From positions 25,948,111-26,012,110 of the forward strand of contig NC_079419.1 of the NCBI RefSeq assembly GCF_026213295.1: 64,000 bases of DNA, in the 5' to 3' direction. Below, one piece after another: positions 36,930 to 48,872 of the stretch. Each line of letters opens with the position of its first letter. The first letter of the stretch is position 1. This stretch comes from Gadus chalcogrammus. Taxonomy: Eukaryota > Chordata > Actinopteri > Gadiformes > Gadidae. Below the pieces are notes generated by a model. That model searched no databases, was not told the origin of the DNA, and saw nothing but the letters and a program-made list of their open reading frames with translations. The translations under genes and the position numbers were made by a program.

Positions 36930-37580
36930 ATTGGTTTGGAGGGTCTGATCGTCAGTTTAGAGGGTCAGATCATTAGTGTAGAGGGTCAGGTCATCAGCGT
37001 AGAGGGTCAGATCCTCAGCTTAGAGGGTCAGATCGTCAGCGTAGAGGGTCAGACCGTCAGAGTAGAGGGACAGATCGTCAGTGTAGAGGGTCAGACCGTC
37101 AGAGTAGAGGGACAGATTGTCAGTGAAGAGGGACAGATCGTCAGGGTAGAGGGACAGATTGTCAGCGGAGAGGGTCAGATCGTCGGTGTAGAAGGTCAGA
37201 TCATCACGTAGAGGGTCAGATCATCAGCGTAGAGGGTCAGATCGTCAGTGTAGGGTGTCAGATCATCAGGGTAGAGGGACAGAACGTAGAGGGTCAGATC
37301 ATCATCTTAGGGGGTCAGGTCGTCAGCGTAGAGGGTCAGATAGTCAGGGTAGAGACAGATCGTCAGCGTAGAGGGTCAGGTCGTCAGCGTAGAGGGTCAG
37401 ATCGTCAGCGTAGAGGGTCAGGTCGTCAGCGTAGAGGGTCAGGTCGTTAGCGTAGAGGGTCAGATCGTCAGGGTAGAGGGACATATCCTCAGTGTAGAGG
37501 GTCAGATCGTCAGCGTAGAGGGTCAGATCATCAGGGAAGAGGGACAGATCGTCAGGGTAGAGGGTCAGATCGCCAGCGTA
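36930..37580. repeat. 21-bp minisatellite GTAGAGGGTCAGATCGTCAGC
   Basis: Around 30 units of 20-21 bp of the form GTAGAGGGTCAGATCGTCAG with point changes. Because the unit is a multiple of three, both strands stay open for long stretches (heptad repeats such as EGQIVSV on + and YADDLTL on -). No start context, splice signal or homologue supports translation. Confidence 0.9.
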
Positions 37581-38335
37581 GGTCTGCAGTTCATGACATT
37601 CAATTAGAGTTTCAAAAATAATCAGAAGACAAAAGCTCCACTGACCGTTTTCTGCAAGTGGGAGCAGTGACTGATGTGGGATGCTGGATTGGGTGTCGTT
37701 ACTGGGGGCCACGGTAACGCAGGTAGGAAGCGCTCAGTGCGAGCCTCCAGCACTCTCTGACATCAGAAAACGTAACATGAGAACAACTCAATACGCTGAA
37801 CAAACACAGAGGTCTGAGGCTTCCTTAGGTATCAGGGGTGCTTGGGTTAGCGCTTTTAATACAAACTAAAGCTACCATCCTCAGACCACAGGTTTTTTGA
37901 GCTGCTGAAGTCTGCATAAATGGGTTAGCCCTGAAGCAGAGCTCTGTTCCTCTGGACGCCCAGACTAAACAGTACACTAAACCTGAGCCCCTTGGATGGC
38001 AGTCAGGCCAGAGAACATCTGATCAGGCTCTGGTTTGTTGTTTTTTCAATTTGCTAATTCCAATTCATATTTAACGTCACATTTCAGAGAGATGTGACCC
38101 AGATCCCAGCTTTATATCACTACATTGCTACATTAACAACCAGCATCAAAATAGGCTTTCAGAGATTGAAAGCCATTGAAAGGGGGAGAGAGTTGTGAGT
38201 GAGAAGATAGATGCATCCTAATCTCTGCAGCACTACTCAGCTTTTGCTCACATGTGCTGGAGAAAATCTCATAAAGATTTTTCACAATATTCCCTTTGTT
38301 TGGAGCTTTCAGCCTGGTTTCATCGCTCATCCAGA
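37581..38335. other. no gene recognised
   Basis: Mixed-composition sequence between two repeat arrays. No coding frame or transposon ends could be supported. Confidence 0.35.
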
Positions 38336-38339
38336 AGTC

Positions 38340-38860
38340 ACTGGTACACCTAACACCCTATCACCTATCCCTGAAACCCAAACACCTAAGCCTAACACCT
38401 TACCCTGACAACTAACACCTTACCCTGATACCTAACCTTAACACTGAACCCTAAGACCTAACATCTAACCAAAAACCTAACACCCTTACACCTCCCCCTG
38501 ACACCCTAACACCTACCCCTGACACCCTAACACCTAACCCTGACACCTAACCCTGACACCCTTACACTTCACCTGTAATCCTGAAACACTAAAACCTTAC
38601 ACCTAACCCTAAGACCTAACATCTAACCAAAAACCTGACACCCTTACACCTACCACTGACACCCTAACACCTAACCCTGACACCCTAACACCTCACACCC
38701 TAACACCTAACCCTGACCCCTTACCCTTAGACCTAACATCTAACCAAAAACCTAACTAACACTGAACCCTAACCCAAACACTGAAGCCTAACCCTGAAAC
38801 CAACCGTAACCCCAAAACTGAGGACCCAAGCCCTTACGACCTACCCCATAGCCTAACACC
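38340..38860. repeat. degenerate CCTAACACC/CCTGACACC array
   Basis: Units of 7-16 bp such as CACCTAACCCTGACACCCTA repeat imperfectly for about 500 bp. The motif resembles, but does not equal, the vertebrate telomere repeat. Confidence 0.8.
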
Positions 38861-38872
38861 TAGCTGTCATGG

Positions 38873-39150
38873 TCTGTCGTGTTTTGGTGTGTTTCCCTCC
38901 TGTGTTGATTACTGTTCCCTCCCCTAATGTGTCTCAGCTGTTCCTCGTTGTGTTCGTTACTTAAGCCCTTGTCTTTCCTTTGTTCCTTGTGCTATCATTG
39001 TGGTTGTTCGTCCTGCGTGTTCCCTGTTCCCTGTTGTCACCTGAGTTCCCTGGTTCCTTGCCTTAGCCTTTAGGCATAAATAAAGTGCTGTTCTCCCTAA
39101 ATCGTCTGCGTCTGGGTCCTACCTGCCTGCCTGCACCCTCAACCCTAACA
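38873..39150 (+). mobile_element. possible solo LTR or retroelement 3' fragment
   Basis: The segment starts TGTCATGGTCTGTCGTG, is rich in TTCCCTGTT motifs, and contains CATAAATAAAG near 39075 followed by GTCTGGGTCCTACCTGCC. Such sequences are common as Gypsy-type LTRs in fish. No target duplication or internal retroviral genes were found, so this is tentative. Confidence 0.35.
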
Positions 39151-39639
39151 CTAGCCCAGAGTACCTGTTCCAAGATCTGTGTCAGGATAAGAGGCCACAA
39201 ACACAGACAGCTGGACAAGTGCAGATCTATTTGGTCCGGGTTCCTCCTGGATGCAGGGTGGAGGTGATCATGGTGGTTGAGGTGGGGTTAGGGATGATGC
39301 ATACCCTCACTCTCCACATCTCCTCTCATCAATATTGCAAGTCCGGCACAATACTCTGAAATCTCTGCTCCTTTATGGCCTGAATAATTCAGCCATTAAA
39401 AACCCATTTTTATCTGCTGGCCTGCAAACTGTGGCCTGTGTGGGAGAGGAGAGAGGGAGATGGACGGATAAGATACTGTTTGTCGGTCTCTTTGCTTTAT
39501 CTTTATTTTTTGTATCTCTTTCTTTGTTCGACTTTCTCTTTTATCTTCTTTCAGCAGAGGATATGAAATCACAGCCACCTCTACCCGTCTTTTGAGTGTC
39601 CTCCGGTGAGGAGCCTTGATGTTAGCGCGGAGCCGCACT

Positions 39640-39930
39640 CCGTGAGTTCAGCAGCAGAGGTGGTGGTACGTTATCCTGCCGTCACACAGAGGAGACCTCA
39701 GACTGTTTGGCAGAGAACCAAGGAACAGGCATTATGTGGTGAATGATCAAGAACAACAAAACAACTTTAGTGGATTTGAAGTGGAAAAGAAACTGAGTTG
39801 GACAACGACAGGAGCTGAATTCCGTCAGGTTCAGACTTTTGACAAGTGAGAGCTGAGTTGGGTTTTCTGTCTGCCAGGCTAAAGCTTCTGGACGTCACGT
39901 GTCTGAAAGAGAAGACTTATTTAACGGAAG
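39640..39930 (+). other. probable 5' untranslated exon of the FAM163 gene
   Basis: A GGAAG|GTAAGT donor at 39930/39931 lies 780 bp before the first coding exon, on the same strand and with no other exon to join. Mammalian FAM163 genes also have a non-coding first exon. The transcription start was not identified, so the left boundary is arbitrary. Confidence 0.4.
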
Positions 39931-40374
39931 GTAAGTTGTCCTCAATTTTATCTTACGTATTCGGGGGTCGCCTTCGATCACATATCAGAAACCGACCCTC
40001 ACTTACTATGGGCACAGATGTGTATGCAAATATATAAGTGCACATAGGCGAGAAACCATCAATGATCTTTGAATGCATAGTTGTCATGGTTCTGTCCTTG
40101 GGGCTGATTGATGCTGATGACGTCATGAATCCATTAGAAAGCCAAACGAAAAGTCTGATAAGCACTGATCAATTAAATTATCATGAGTAACCTTCTTGTT
40201 TTTTTCCTGCTTTAATCTATGCAGATACACTGGATCATGTGCCTATGCAGAGAATTGAAAAAAATGTAGATCAAATGAAAATGGTTTTAACTGTTATGTT
40301 CTAAATAATGATTAGGACACAGTTGTTATCAAGGAGAAGCTTTGTTAACATGGAGAGAACAATAACCATTGGAT

Positions 40375-40376
<2 letters not shown>

Positions 40377-40422
<46 letters not shown>

Positions 40423-40431
40423 TGTGTGTGT
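40377..40431. repeat. (GT)n microsatellite in the FAM163 intron
   Basis: About 27 GT units with one AT interruption, between the leader and first coding exon. Confidence 0.9.
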
Positions 40432-40733
40432 ATAAAAAAAATAATGATACCAACACATATTTTTCCGTCCTTTTATGCTATTTAATGATCTTTTTGACTT
40501 TTGCTGCATAAACACCTAAGCCGACTACGCTTGAATAAGGCTTATCTTGAATGACATTTTAATATGATCAACCCTCTAACCTCATCCTTTCCCCGCCCTA
40601 TACCCATGTCAGCTCCCCCTCTCCTCTCTGCTCCACTCTGCCTGCTCCTCTCTACCGCCTTTCTCTCTCCCTCCTCTCTCTCCTCTCTCTCTTCTCCTCC
40701 TCCCCTGCAGACTGTGGATGGGGAGGTGTTTGA

Positions 40734-42055
40734 ATGTCTGCTGGCACAGTGGTCATCGCTGGAGGGATCCTGGCTGCAGTCATCCTACTTACCATCGTAG
40801 CTGTGCTGTGTATATGTAGACTGCAGGTGTGTTTTCACATGAGATAACACTACACTTACTTTTTTTTCTATATTTGTCAATGCAAAGCATAACCAGACAG
40901 CAGCAGTCTTTGCTGGCACTTTATAAGGTATAGACTGCAGGTGTGTTTTCACATGCGATAACACTACACTTACTTTTTTTTCTATATTTGTCAATGCAAA
41001 TCATAACCAGACAGCAGCAGTCTTTGCTGGCAATAACATTATTGGGTTCCAGGCTCAACAGCACAGGGGAGTTAGATAAACAAGTCAAATACAAATGATA
41101 AAGTTTTATCAAAATAGTAATCATGAAAGTATATTAAAAAAAAAAGCATGAAATGTATTTAAGTCTAAATAAAAGCTGAATATGTGTAAAATGGATAATA
41201 TATATATATTGCAGTTGAGCATTAGATACAGCTAGCTCAAATGAACTATAAAGAGATATAGTGTCAGGTGTGTTTTCACATTAGATAACACTTATTTAAT
41301 ATGTTTATGTAGACTGCAGGTATGTTCTCACATGAGAAGAACCATCACAGATAACTTGCATGTTGCCAGTAAAGCCACACGAGCCACATAACCAGGTTTT
41401 GCAAATGCTGCTACATTGGCTAACCCATTAGCCTTCCTGTAGACCAGCTCGACTTGTAGACCGGCTGCTTTAGGCTCAAAGGTTGTCTATGCACTTCCTT
41501 GTCTGTGTTGAAGACCTGTTGTTTTCAACCTGTCTTAAATTAATAATATTTACTATAATCCAGTATTACTGCGGCAAGGGGGGGGAGTCAGAGAAGGAGG
41601 AGGAAGAGGAGGAGGAAGGGGAGGAGCAAAGGCTGGTGGACATGTATCCGCCTCGCCCCTTGGCCCTGCCTCCACCCCCGACCCCACCCATCCAGGACCA
41701 TTACAGCGACCGCACAGATTCAGACATCTACCCCCCTACGTTCCTTACCGAGCCCGACGGCCCCGCCAGCCCCTCCCCCCTTTTCCCCCCACCCCCTCCA
41801 CCACCGCCCCCCCCTCAGAGGAGGCAGCGCCCGCGCGGCTTCTGCCCGTCGTGCACTCACCGGGCGCTGCCCTTCCACCTCCAGCATTCAGAGCACCTGT
41901 GCAACGGGGCCCGCGGGGATGTGCTCTACCAAAGCGTCCAGCAGGGGGAGCCAGAGCCGCCCTTTCACCTGGATGCCTTCCACAACAAACTGGGCTTCTG
42001 GCACTCCAGCAGCCCCACCCACTCGCTCCCTCACAGCTTCAGCACCGACGTCTGA
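40734..42055 (+). CDS. fam163b: FAM163 family membrane protein (FAM163B-like), two coding exons
   Basis: Exon 1 follows a CCCCTGCAG acceptor (40710); the ATG at 40734 opens MSAGTVVIAGGILAAVILL, and coding runs to 40826 (31 codons, phase 0). Exon 2 is 41564-42055 after a CCAG acceptor and ends in SFSTDV and TGA, total 194 residues. The N-terminus is a single membrane helix with a short outside end, followed by CICRLQ-YYCGK, the hallmark junction of FAM163 proteins. Then come a Glu-rich stretch, Pro-rich segments (PPPPPPPPPP near residue 115), a CPSC pair, and GDVLYQSVQQ, which is closer to FAM163B than FAM163A. The C-terminal STDV is the conserved family end. The molecular role is poorly known; expression in nervous tissue is reported for mammals. 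This is the only apparently intact host gene in the window. The B paralogue assignment is less sure than the family. Confidence 0.85.
40817..41032. repeat. 114-bp tandem duplication spanning the exon-1 splice donor
   Basis: TAGACTGCAG|GTGTGTTTTC, the end of FAM163 coding exon 1 with its donor, is repeated at 40931-40950 with the following 90 bp nearly unchanged. A third, partial copy starts near 41263. The second donor (GT at 40941) is in the same context as the true one; reading into the duplicate meets a stop within seven codons. Confidence 0.85.
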
Positions 42056-42169
42056 CCCAGCCTGTGATCGCAGATGGACTGCTGTCCTCTAACAACATTA
42101 GGTTTGATACCAGAGGTTTGGTTTACTACCAGAGGCTTGGTTACCAGAGGTACTGAACTCTTGCAAAAT

Positions 42170-42580
42170 GGAACAATATAAACCAAATCCAAACCAACCT
42201 AAAATAACCTACTGACACGCTCACTTTAACACAACTAGTGGTGCAACGGATCGACCCTCACGGTTCGGCAAGCAAGTGATCCACAGATCAGCTGATTAAA
42301 AAAAAATTCTGCGTTCATGTGATCGGCGCAAGATTAAAGGACAATTCCGGTATTTAGCACATTGAGCGCCCTTTCTGGTTTGTCTAGGATGAAATATAGT
42401 GGTTGACACACCGAAATGTTGACTATTGGTCCTGTCTCGGGTATTTGGCTCATTTCGAATCGCCTCTGCCTGCTTAAGAATGGCTGGCTTGGGCATTCAC
42501 AAACCTGTCATTAAAACAAAACGTTCGTTTTCAGAAATGTGCAACTCACGGAGTGGTTAGTGTTGTTCGTTGATGTTCCT
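42170..42580. other. 3' flank of FAM163; dispersed repeat-like sequence
   Basis: Includes AAAGGACAATTCCGGTATTT near 42336, a sequence type found dispersed in fish genomes. It is part of the untranslated region or an insertion; no coding signal. Confidence 0.3.
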
Positions 42581-42581
42581 A

Positions 42582-42839
42582 ATCAAGTATCGTAGCGAAA
42601 TACAGTTTCTGTTGCGTTTTATTTTGAATTTTGTAAATCCCATTGAAACGGAAACCGGACCGGAAGCGGAAATGGGCGGTTGTTGTTTGGTTGTAGTCTT
42701 TTCACTCGGTTCTCTGCATCAACAGTAGAACCGATCGAAAGGACTACAACCAGCCCCTCTTTCCGTTTCCAGAAATCAATGGATTTATAAAATGCCAAAT
42801 AAAACACAACAGAAACTATATTTCGCTACGATACTTGAT
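42582..42839. repeat. 258-bp foldback repeat
   Basis: ATCAAGTATCGTAGCGAAAT at the left pairs with ATTTCGCTACGATACTTGAT at the right, and GGTTGTAGTCTTTTC pairs with GAAAGGACTACAACC near the centre (about 42715). The arms are about 120 bp, with small mismatches. No coding content. Confidence 0.8.
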
Positions 42840-43915
42840 GAAAAAGTATTGCCTGGGGAGAGAGTAGACTCTAAACTCTCCCCAGTAAATGCAGACATCC
42901 TGAATTTAAAGTTGTAAATCCAGGTCTGGTGTGCTTCCTTTGGGCACAGGTTTTTCTTTTTTATTATTTACTATCCATGTTAAAAAAAAAGAAGGAATAA
43001 TGCCTCAGATTGCACTTTAATTCTGATTTAAAATACTTTTTATTTTTTACATGTTTTTATTTTATGTGGACACAAGCAATTTTTTTTAAATATTTACTAT
43101 GCTTAAAGGAAGCAGGATTATCACCAAATTTTTCTCTTTACTTGGTTTTTACACATTTGATAATGTTATTTAAAGTCTTGTTATCTTTTTTGTTGTTGTT
43201 GATCCGAAAATGATGACTCAAAAACCGTGACACGAGGTTAGGGTTAGAACTAAACCAATCCTGACAAACATCCCTGCCTTATCCAAAACTAACCCTACCT
43301 TATTGAAACCAACTTTACCTGGACAAAACTAACCCTGATTTAGCCCAAATAACTCTACCTGAAACAAACCAACCCTACCTTAACGAAACCAAATCTACCT
43401 TAACTAATCTCATTCAAACCAGTGTTTCAAACTAAAACAACCCTGAGTATATTGGAGCCGAACCAAAACGACTTCTCTGGGTTCCTTTGGGTAAATCAGT
43501 TGATTACACATGACCCAAAGGAAACCAGAGAACATTCTTCTGATAGACATACAGCACAGCTCTAAACATCTGCGTGGCAAGGTTATTGCATAGTAGTGTA
43601 TGATGTGTGTATTTTTATGACATGGATTTCATATTTCCCACAATTCCAAATACACTTTTTTTTGGTGTGTGTTTCACAGATTCCCTCGATATTACAATAT
43701 AAACCTTGAATTAATGTGTCGTTGTATTGAGGTTCTAAGATAATATGCCACCGTGAATCAATATCAGATGTACTTATTAAAAGGGCTCAAAAAGATGTCT
43801 GTAACAGCACTTTGGTTTCTGGAGGAAATGTATCAAAATTAAGAAAAAAGGGGGATGTAAAGATACATGTGAAAACACTTTGGATGTGCAGAGAGTTGCA
43901 ATATAAATACAGTTT
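42840..43915. other. no gene recognised
   Basis: AT-rich sequence with a degenerate AACCCTACCTTA-type stretch at about 43230-43450. No supported genes or transposon ends. Confidence 0.35.
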
Positions 43916-43919
43916 TGAT

Positions 43920-44360
43920 TTAAAGATAATTAGATAATGAGATAATTAGGATGTAAAGATAGTTAAGGCGTACATATACTAAGGATGTAAAGATAGTTAG
44001 GATAAAAAGATAGTTACTAAATTGTACATCTAAAGACAAACAGGCTGTAAAGGTAGATAAGGTTTTAAGATAATTAGGATGTAAAGATAGTAAGGATGTT
44101 AAGTTAGCTAGGATATGAATATAGGATCTAAAGATGGTCAAGCTGTGCAGATAATTAGGATGTAAAGATTGTTAGGATTGGAAGAAACTTAAGCTGTAAA
44201 GATGATAAGGATGTAAAGATAGTCAGGCTGTAAAAATAATTAGGATGTAAACATAGTTAGGCTGTAAATATTGTAAGGATGTAAATCAAGTTAGGATCGG
44301 AAAAAAGTTAGCAATGAAACATAGGCTGTGAAGATATTTTGGATGTAAAGATAGTGTAAT
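43920..44360. repeat. AT-rich minisatellite GGATGTAAAGATAGTTA
   Basis: About 30 imperfect units of 12-17 bp built from GGATGTAAAGAT and AGTTAGGCTGTAAAGAT, ending about 135 bp before foldback 1. Confidence 0.85.
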
Positions 44361-45870
44361 AAACCTAGCATGTGAGGTCAGAATGTTAGCGGCTTCAGGG
44401 ATATGATCTACAACCCAGGAAGCACCACACAGGTAGAAACAAAACATTTTTAATGTAATTCAGGCAGTCACCAAACATGTCAGACTGGGTCAGGTTGCAA
44501 CCCGGTCTCACGAAAATACGTGACACTGTCACGTTATTTAATCTATTGAAACATGATCAGGGACACGTATTTTCAAAATTTTCGTGTCAAAAAGCACAAA
44601 TTTCAAACCCATGTAATTCAATTGGAAGTATTTGTCATGTCACTAAGCACGACCTCCAAACTAAGGTTCTGTCCGGGAGCGTTCTCCCTAATGTCCCTTA
44701 TGGAGCTCCGTACAGATTCATTCATTGTTGAAAATTGTCTGTGATAACTAACAAATGACAGCTTTTGGCCACCCGTTTCTACTTAAAATTGTCTGTGATA
44801 ACTAACAATATGACAGCTTTTGGCCACCCGTTCTACTTTCACCTTTGATACTGAGAAATTGTGACAATACACGGATATATTAAATGCAGGTGCGCTGCTC
44901 TATAGGCAACCGCGAAGGAAAAAAGGGTAGCTGCTTCATCTGTTCTTTTTAGAATTGTATGTCTTGATGTTTATTTTATCTAGCCATCTATTCTGTTTTT
45001 GGCTATGTGAATGAATGTCCGCGTCGATGCCTCGATCGCAAGTCCAGTGTCGCGAGCGGACGTTGCCATGACATCTAGAAATCATACCGTATTAAATTAA
45101 TATTGATGTGTAGCGGTTGATTATAACGGTTGATTAATATTGTTTATACCACAGTCTGGGGGAATACTCGTATTCTGATTGGCTGCAGGGTGTGTATTAA
45201 CTCCTGATATAGGCCTACAGACACCTGCCAAGTAGTTCCAGTCACTGTTTAGATTCTCTGCCCGAGCCCGGGCCGATATTTCCCACCACTATCCTCGGGC
45301 CGGGCCTTTGATCGAACGTTTTTTTATTTATTTTATCATTGGTTTATTGGCCTAATCTGAGGAGAATTAAAAAAAATGTTGGGTTGAAATCGGGCTTGGG
45401 CTCATAATTACAGTTAATCTGTCGGGGCGGGCCGGGCTCGGACAGAACGTGCACGGGCTCGGGCTTGACTTTCTTTATTAATCGAATGGGATATAATAGG
45501 CCTATTTTAGGACCGAATCACCGTTAAACTTGTTTCTAATAACATTTCTAGCGAGAAATATACTTTTTACTTGCATAATCTTTAGTCAGTGATTACGTCT
45601 GATCTTTAGTTTTATAGTTATTAGGAAGATTTTATCGGCTCGCTCGCATGTTTCAACAACGTCAGGTTGCTAGGGACGCTGCTTTCGCTAAAGCAGCTCA
45701 CGTGTTTCCTGCGTTTGTGTTATTAAACCGTTACTGTTTCTAACAATGATATCATCTTGTTAGAAACACGTATATCTGAGAGCCAACCCAGTCGCCAAAA
45801 GCATACGTTGACAGTGTACGTTTTCGTGAACACTGGATTACGTCGCATTTCAACATAGAATAGCGTGTTA

Positions 45871-45927
45871 TACACACACACACAAACACACACACACACA
45901 CACACACACCACACACACACACCACAC

Positions 45928-45991
<64 letters not shown>
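45871..45991. repeat. (CA)n tract, left arm of foldback 1
   Basis: CA repeat with several CC interruptions; mirrored by GT tracts in the right arm. Confidence 0.95.
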
Positions 45992-45994
<3 letters not shown>

Positions 45995-47094
45995 GCATTT
46001 CGCTGCTAAAACAACAGCAAAAGATATTCCCTCAATTATTATTACTTTCAAAACGTTTGCCAAAGTGGAATATCTTTTTTATTTGGGCTGCTTCTAGGAC
46101 ATTTTGGGTGGATTTGAACGGTATGTGGGCAGGACGTTTTTTGCAGGACCTGGCAACCCTGCGCTGTGGCCCGAGGTGCTGAAATGCTCCGGAACAGATC
46201 TGGATCCACTATGGCCAAAATACTTGTATTTTGGCCAAAATACTTGTATTTTGGCCCCCCCCTTAAATAAATACTATGGCAGAATAAAGAATAAATTCAT
46301 GCATTATCATTCGACTTGAACATGTGTTCAAACACCAAGCTCATTGATTTAACGAGGCAGGGTTATTTTAAACAATTTATTGAATAAATATTTATGAGCG
46401 GTCATTCCTTCTCCTGAGTTTGCTTCCTATTTATGTCTAGTGTACAACCCTACTGTCCACAAGCATCACCCCCCCTCCCCATATGGATTTCAAATAGATA
46501 GGAAGCAAACTCAGGAGAAGGAATGACCTCTCATAAATATTTATTGAATCAATTGTTTCAAATAACCCTGCCTCGTTAAATCAATGAGCTTGGTGTTTTG
46601 CTTTCAAAAATAGGTTATAGAAGAAGTCTAAACCGCAGAAAATAAAAACATGCAAGCTGCCTTTTAAGTTTAAATTTCGTTCTTTGGAGCACAGATATTT
46701 TTATTTATTTTCAGTTTTTGAGGAGGTGCTTCAAAGATGCAAATTTTTCTGCAATAATCCAAAATCCAACGGAAAAACCCGTTGGCTTTTTGTCAAGGAA
46801 AACCAGGGCGACGCTCACTTCCGGGTTGGCCAACATACGTCATCCCTCCACCACGCTATACTGTAAAAACACATGTTTGTACAAGTATTTTGGCCAGAGT
46901 GGATCCAGATCTGTTCCGGAGCATTTCAGCACCTCGGGCCACAGCGCAGGGTTGCCAGGTCCTGCAAAAAACGTCCTGCCCACATACCGTTCAAATCCAC
47001 CCAAAATGTCCTAGAAGCAGCCCAAACAAAAAAGATATTCCACTTTGGCCAACGTTTTGAAAGTAATAATAATTGAGGGAATATCTTTTGCTGT

Positions 47095-47127
47095 TGTTTT
47101 AGCAGCGAAATGCATTGTTTTGTGTGT

Positions 47128-47182
<55 letters not shown>

Positions 47183-47255
47183 ACACGCTATTTTATGTTG
47201 AAATGCGACGTAATCCAGTGTTCACGATAACGCTGTTGTTTTAGCAGCGAAATGC

Positions 47256-47352
<97 letters not shown>

Positions 47353-47410
47353 TGTGTGGGTGTGTGTGTGTGTGTGCATAACACGCTATTTTATGTTGAA
47401 ATGCGACGTA
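47095..47410. repeat. tandem duplication with two (GT)n tracts, right arm of foldback 1
   Basis: TTGTTTTAGCAGCGAAATGC followed by GT repeats and then ACACGCTATTTTATGTTGAA occurs twice (about 47092-47230 and 47232-47425). The left arm has the block once, so the duplication postdates formation of the palindrome. Confidence 0.8.
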
Positions 47411-48744
47411 ATCCAGTGTTCACGAAAACGTACACTGTCAACGTATGCTTTTGGCGACTGGGTTGGCTCTCAGATATACGTGTTTCTAACAAGATGATAT
47501 CATTGTTAGAAACAGTAACGGTTTAATAACACAAACGCAGGAAACACGTGAGCTGCTTTAGCGAAAGCAGCATCCCTAGCAACCTGACGTCGTTGAAACA
47601 TGCGAGCGAGCCGATAAAATCTTCCTAACTATAAAACTAAAGATCAGACGTAATCACTGACTAAAGATTATGCAAGTAAAAGTATATTTCTCGCTAGAAT
47701 GTTTAGAAACAAGTTTAACGGTGAGTCTGTCCTAAAATAGGCCTATTGCATTTCCCATTCGATTAATAAAGAAAATCAAGCCCGAGCCCGTGCACGTTCT
47801 GTCCGAGCCCGGCCCGCCCCGACAGATTAACGGTAATTATGAGCCCAAGCCCGATTTCAACCCAACATTTTTTTTAATTCTCCTCACATTAGGCCAATAA
47901 ACCAATGATAAAATAAAATAAAAAACGCTCGATCAAAGGCCCGGCCCGAGGATAGTGGTGGGAAATATCGGCCCGACCTGGCCCGCGGGTCGGGTCGGGT
48001 CGGGCTCGGGCTCGGGCAGAGAATCAAAACACTGACTGGAACTACTTAGCAGGTGTCTGTAGGCAACCCAGTCTCACCAATATGCGTACAGATCGCACGG
48101 TTTGACACTTTCAAAATGCGTGCAGTACATACGCCAAATGACCATTTCGCGTGCATATGATACGCAAAACCCAGCATTAACTACTGTGGAGGGCGGATGC
48201 GTCCATTTCGCGTGCATATGATACGCAAATCCCAGCATTAACTGAATGGGAAATGCAATATTTTAGGACAGATTCACCATTAAACGTGTTTCTAATGACA
48301 TTTCTAGCGAGAAATGTACTTTTTCCTTGAATAATCTTCAGTCAGTGAATGTGTATGATCTTTATTAATCTTTATTATCTGAATGGGAAATGCAATATTT
48401 TAGGACCGATTCACCGTTAAACGTGTTTCTAATAACGTTTCTAGCGAGAAATATACTTTTTACTTGCATAATCTTCAGTCAGTGATTGTGTCTGATCTTT
48501 AGTTTTATAGTTATTAGGAAGATTTTATCGGCTCGCTCGCATGTTTCAACGACGTCAGGTTGTTCAACCCAGTCGCCAAGAAAAAAACGTCAGTGGTGTA
48601 CGTTTCCATGAACACTGGATACGTAGCATTTCAACGTAAAAAATAGCGTGTTATACCTACAGTATCCACGTGTGCCGCTGTGGAGGCGGGTTTCGGGGTT
48701 TGGGTTTCACGGCTTTCGCGGCAAATTGTGGACACGATTGTTTA

Positions 48745-48872
48745 GGGGGGGGGGGAGACTGTTGTTGACCGGGGAGGGGGGGGGGGGGAGAGACACGTTT
48801 GTTGAGAACGTTAGTTGAAGGGGGGGGACACGTTTGTTGAGGGGGGGGGAGACACGTTTGTAGGGGGGGGGG
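48745..48872. repeat. G-run block, left arm of foldback 2
   Basis: Four to five runs of 7-14 G separated by GAGACACGTTTGTTGA-type spacers on the + strand. Mirrored as C-runs at 54346-54486. The block could fold as a G-quadruplex. Confidence 0.85.

Noticed and set aside
36930..37580. CRISPR-like regular repeats
   Set aside because: Units are contiguous with no unique spacers and the context is vertebrate; it is a minisatellite.
41483..41563. ATG at 41483 as start of the FAM163 protein
   Set aside because: This stretch is intron; the acceptor at 41563 joins in frame to the exon with the conserved membrane helix starting at 40734.
45300..45475. CG-rich block CGGGCTCGGGC as a CpG-island promoter
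   Set aside because: It is mirrored in the other arm of foldback 1 (47780-48025) and resembles a hAT-type repeat, with no exon nearby.
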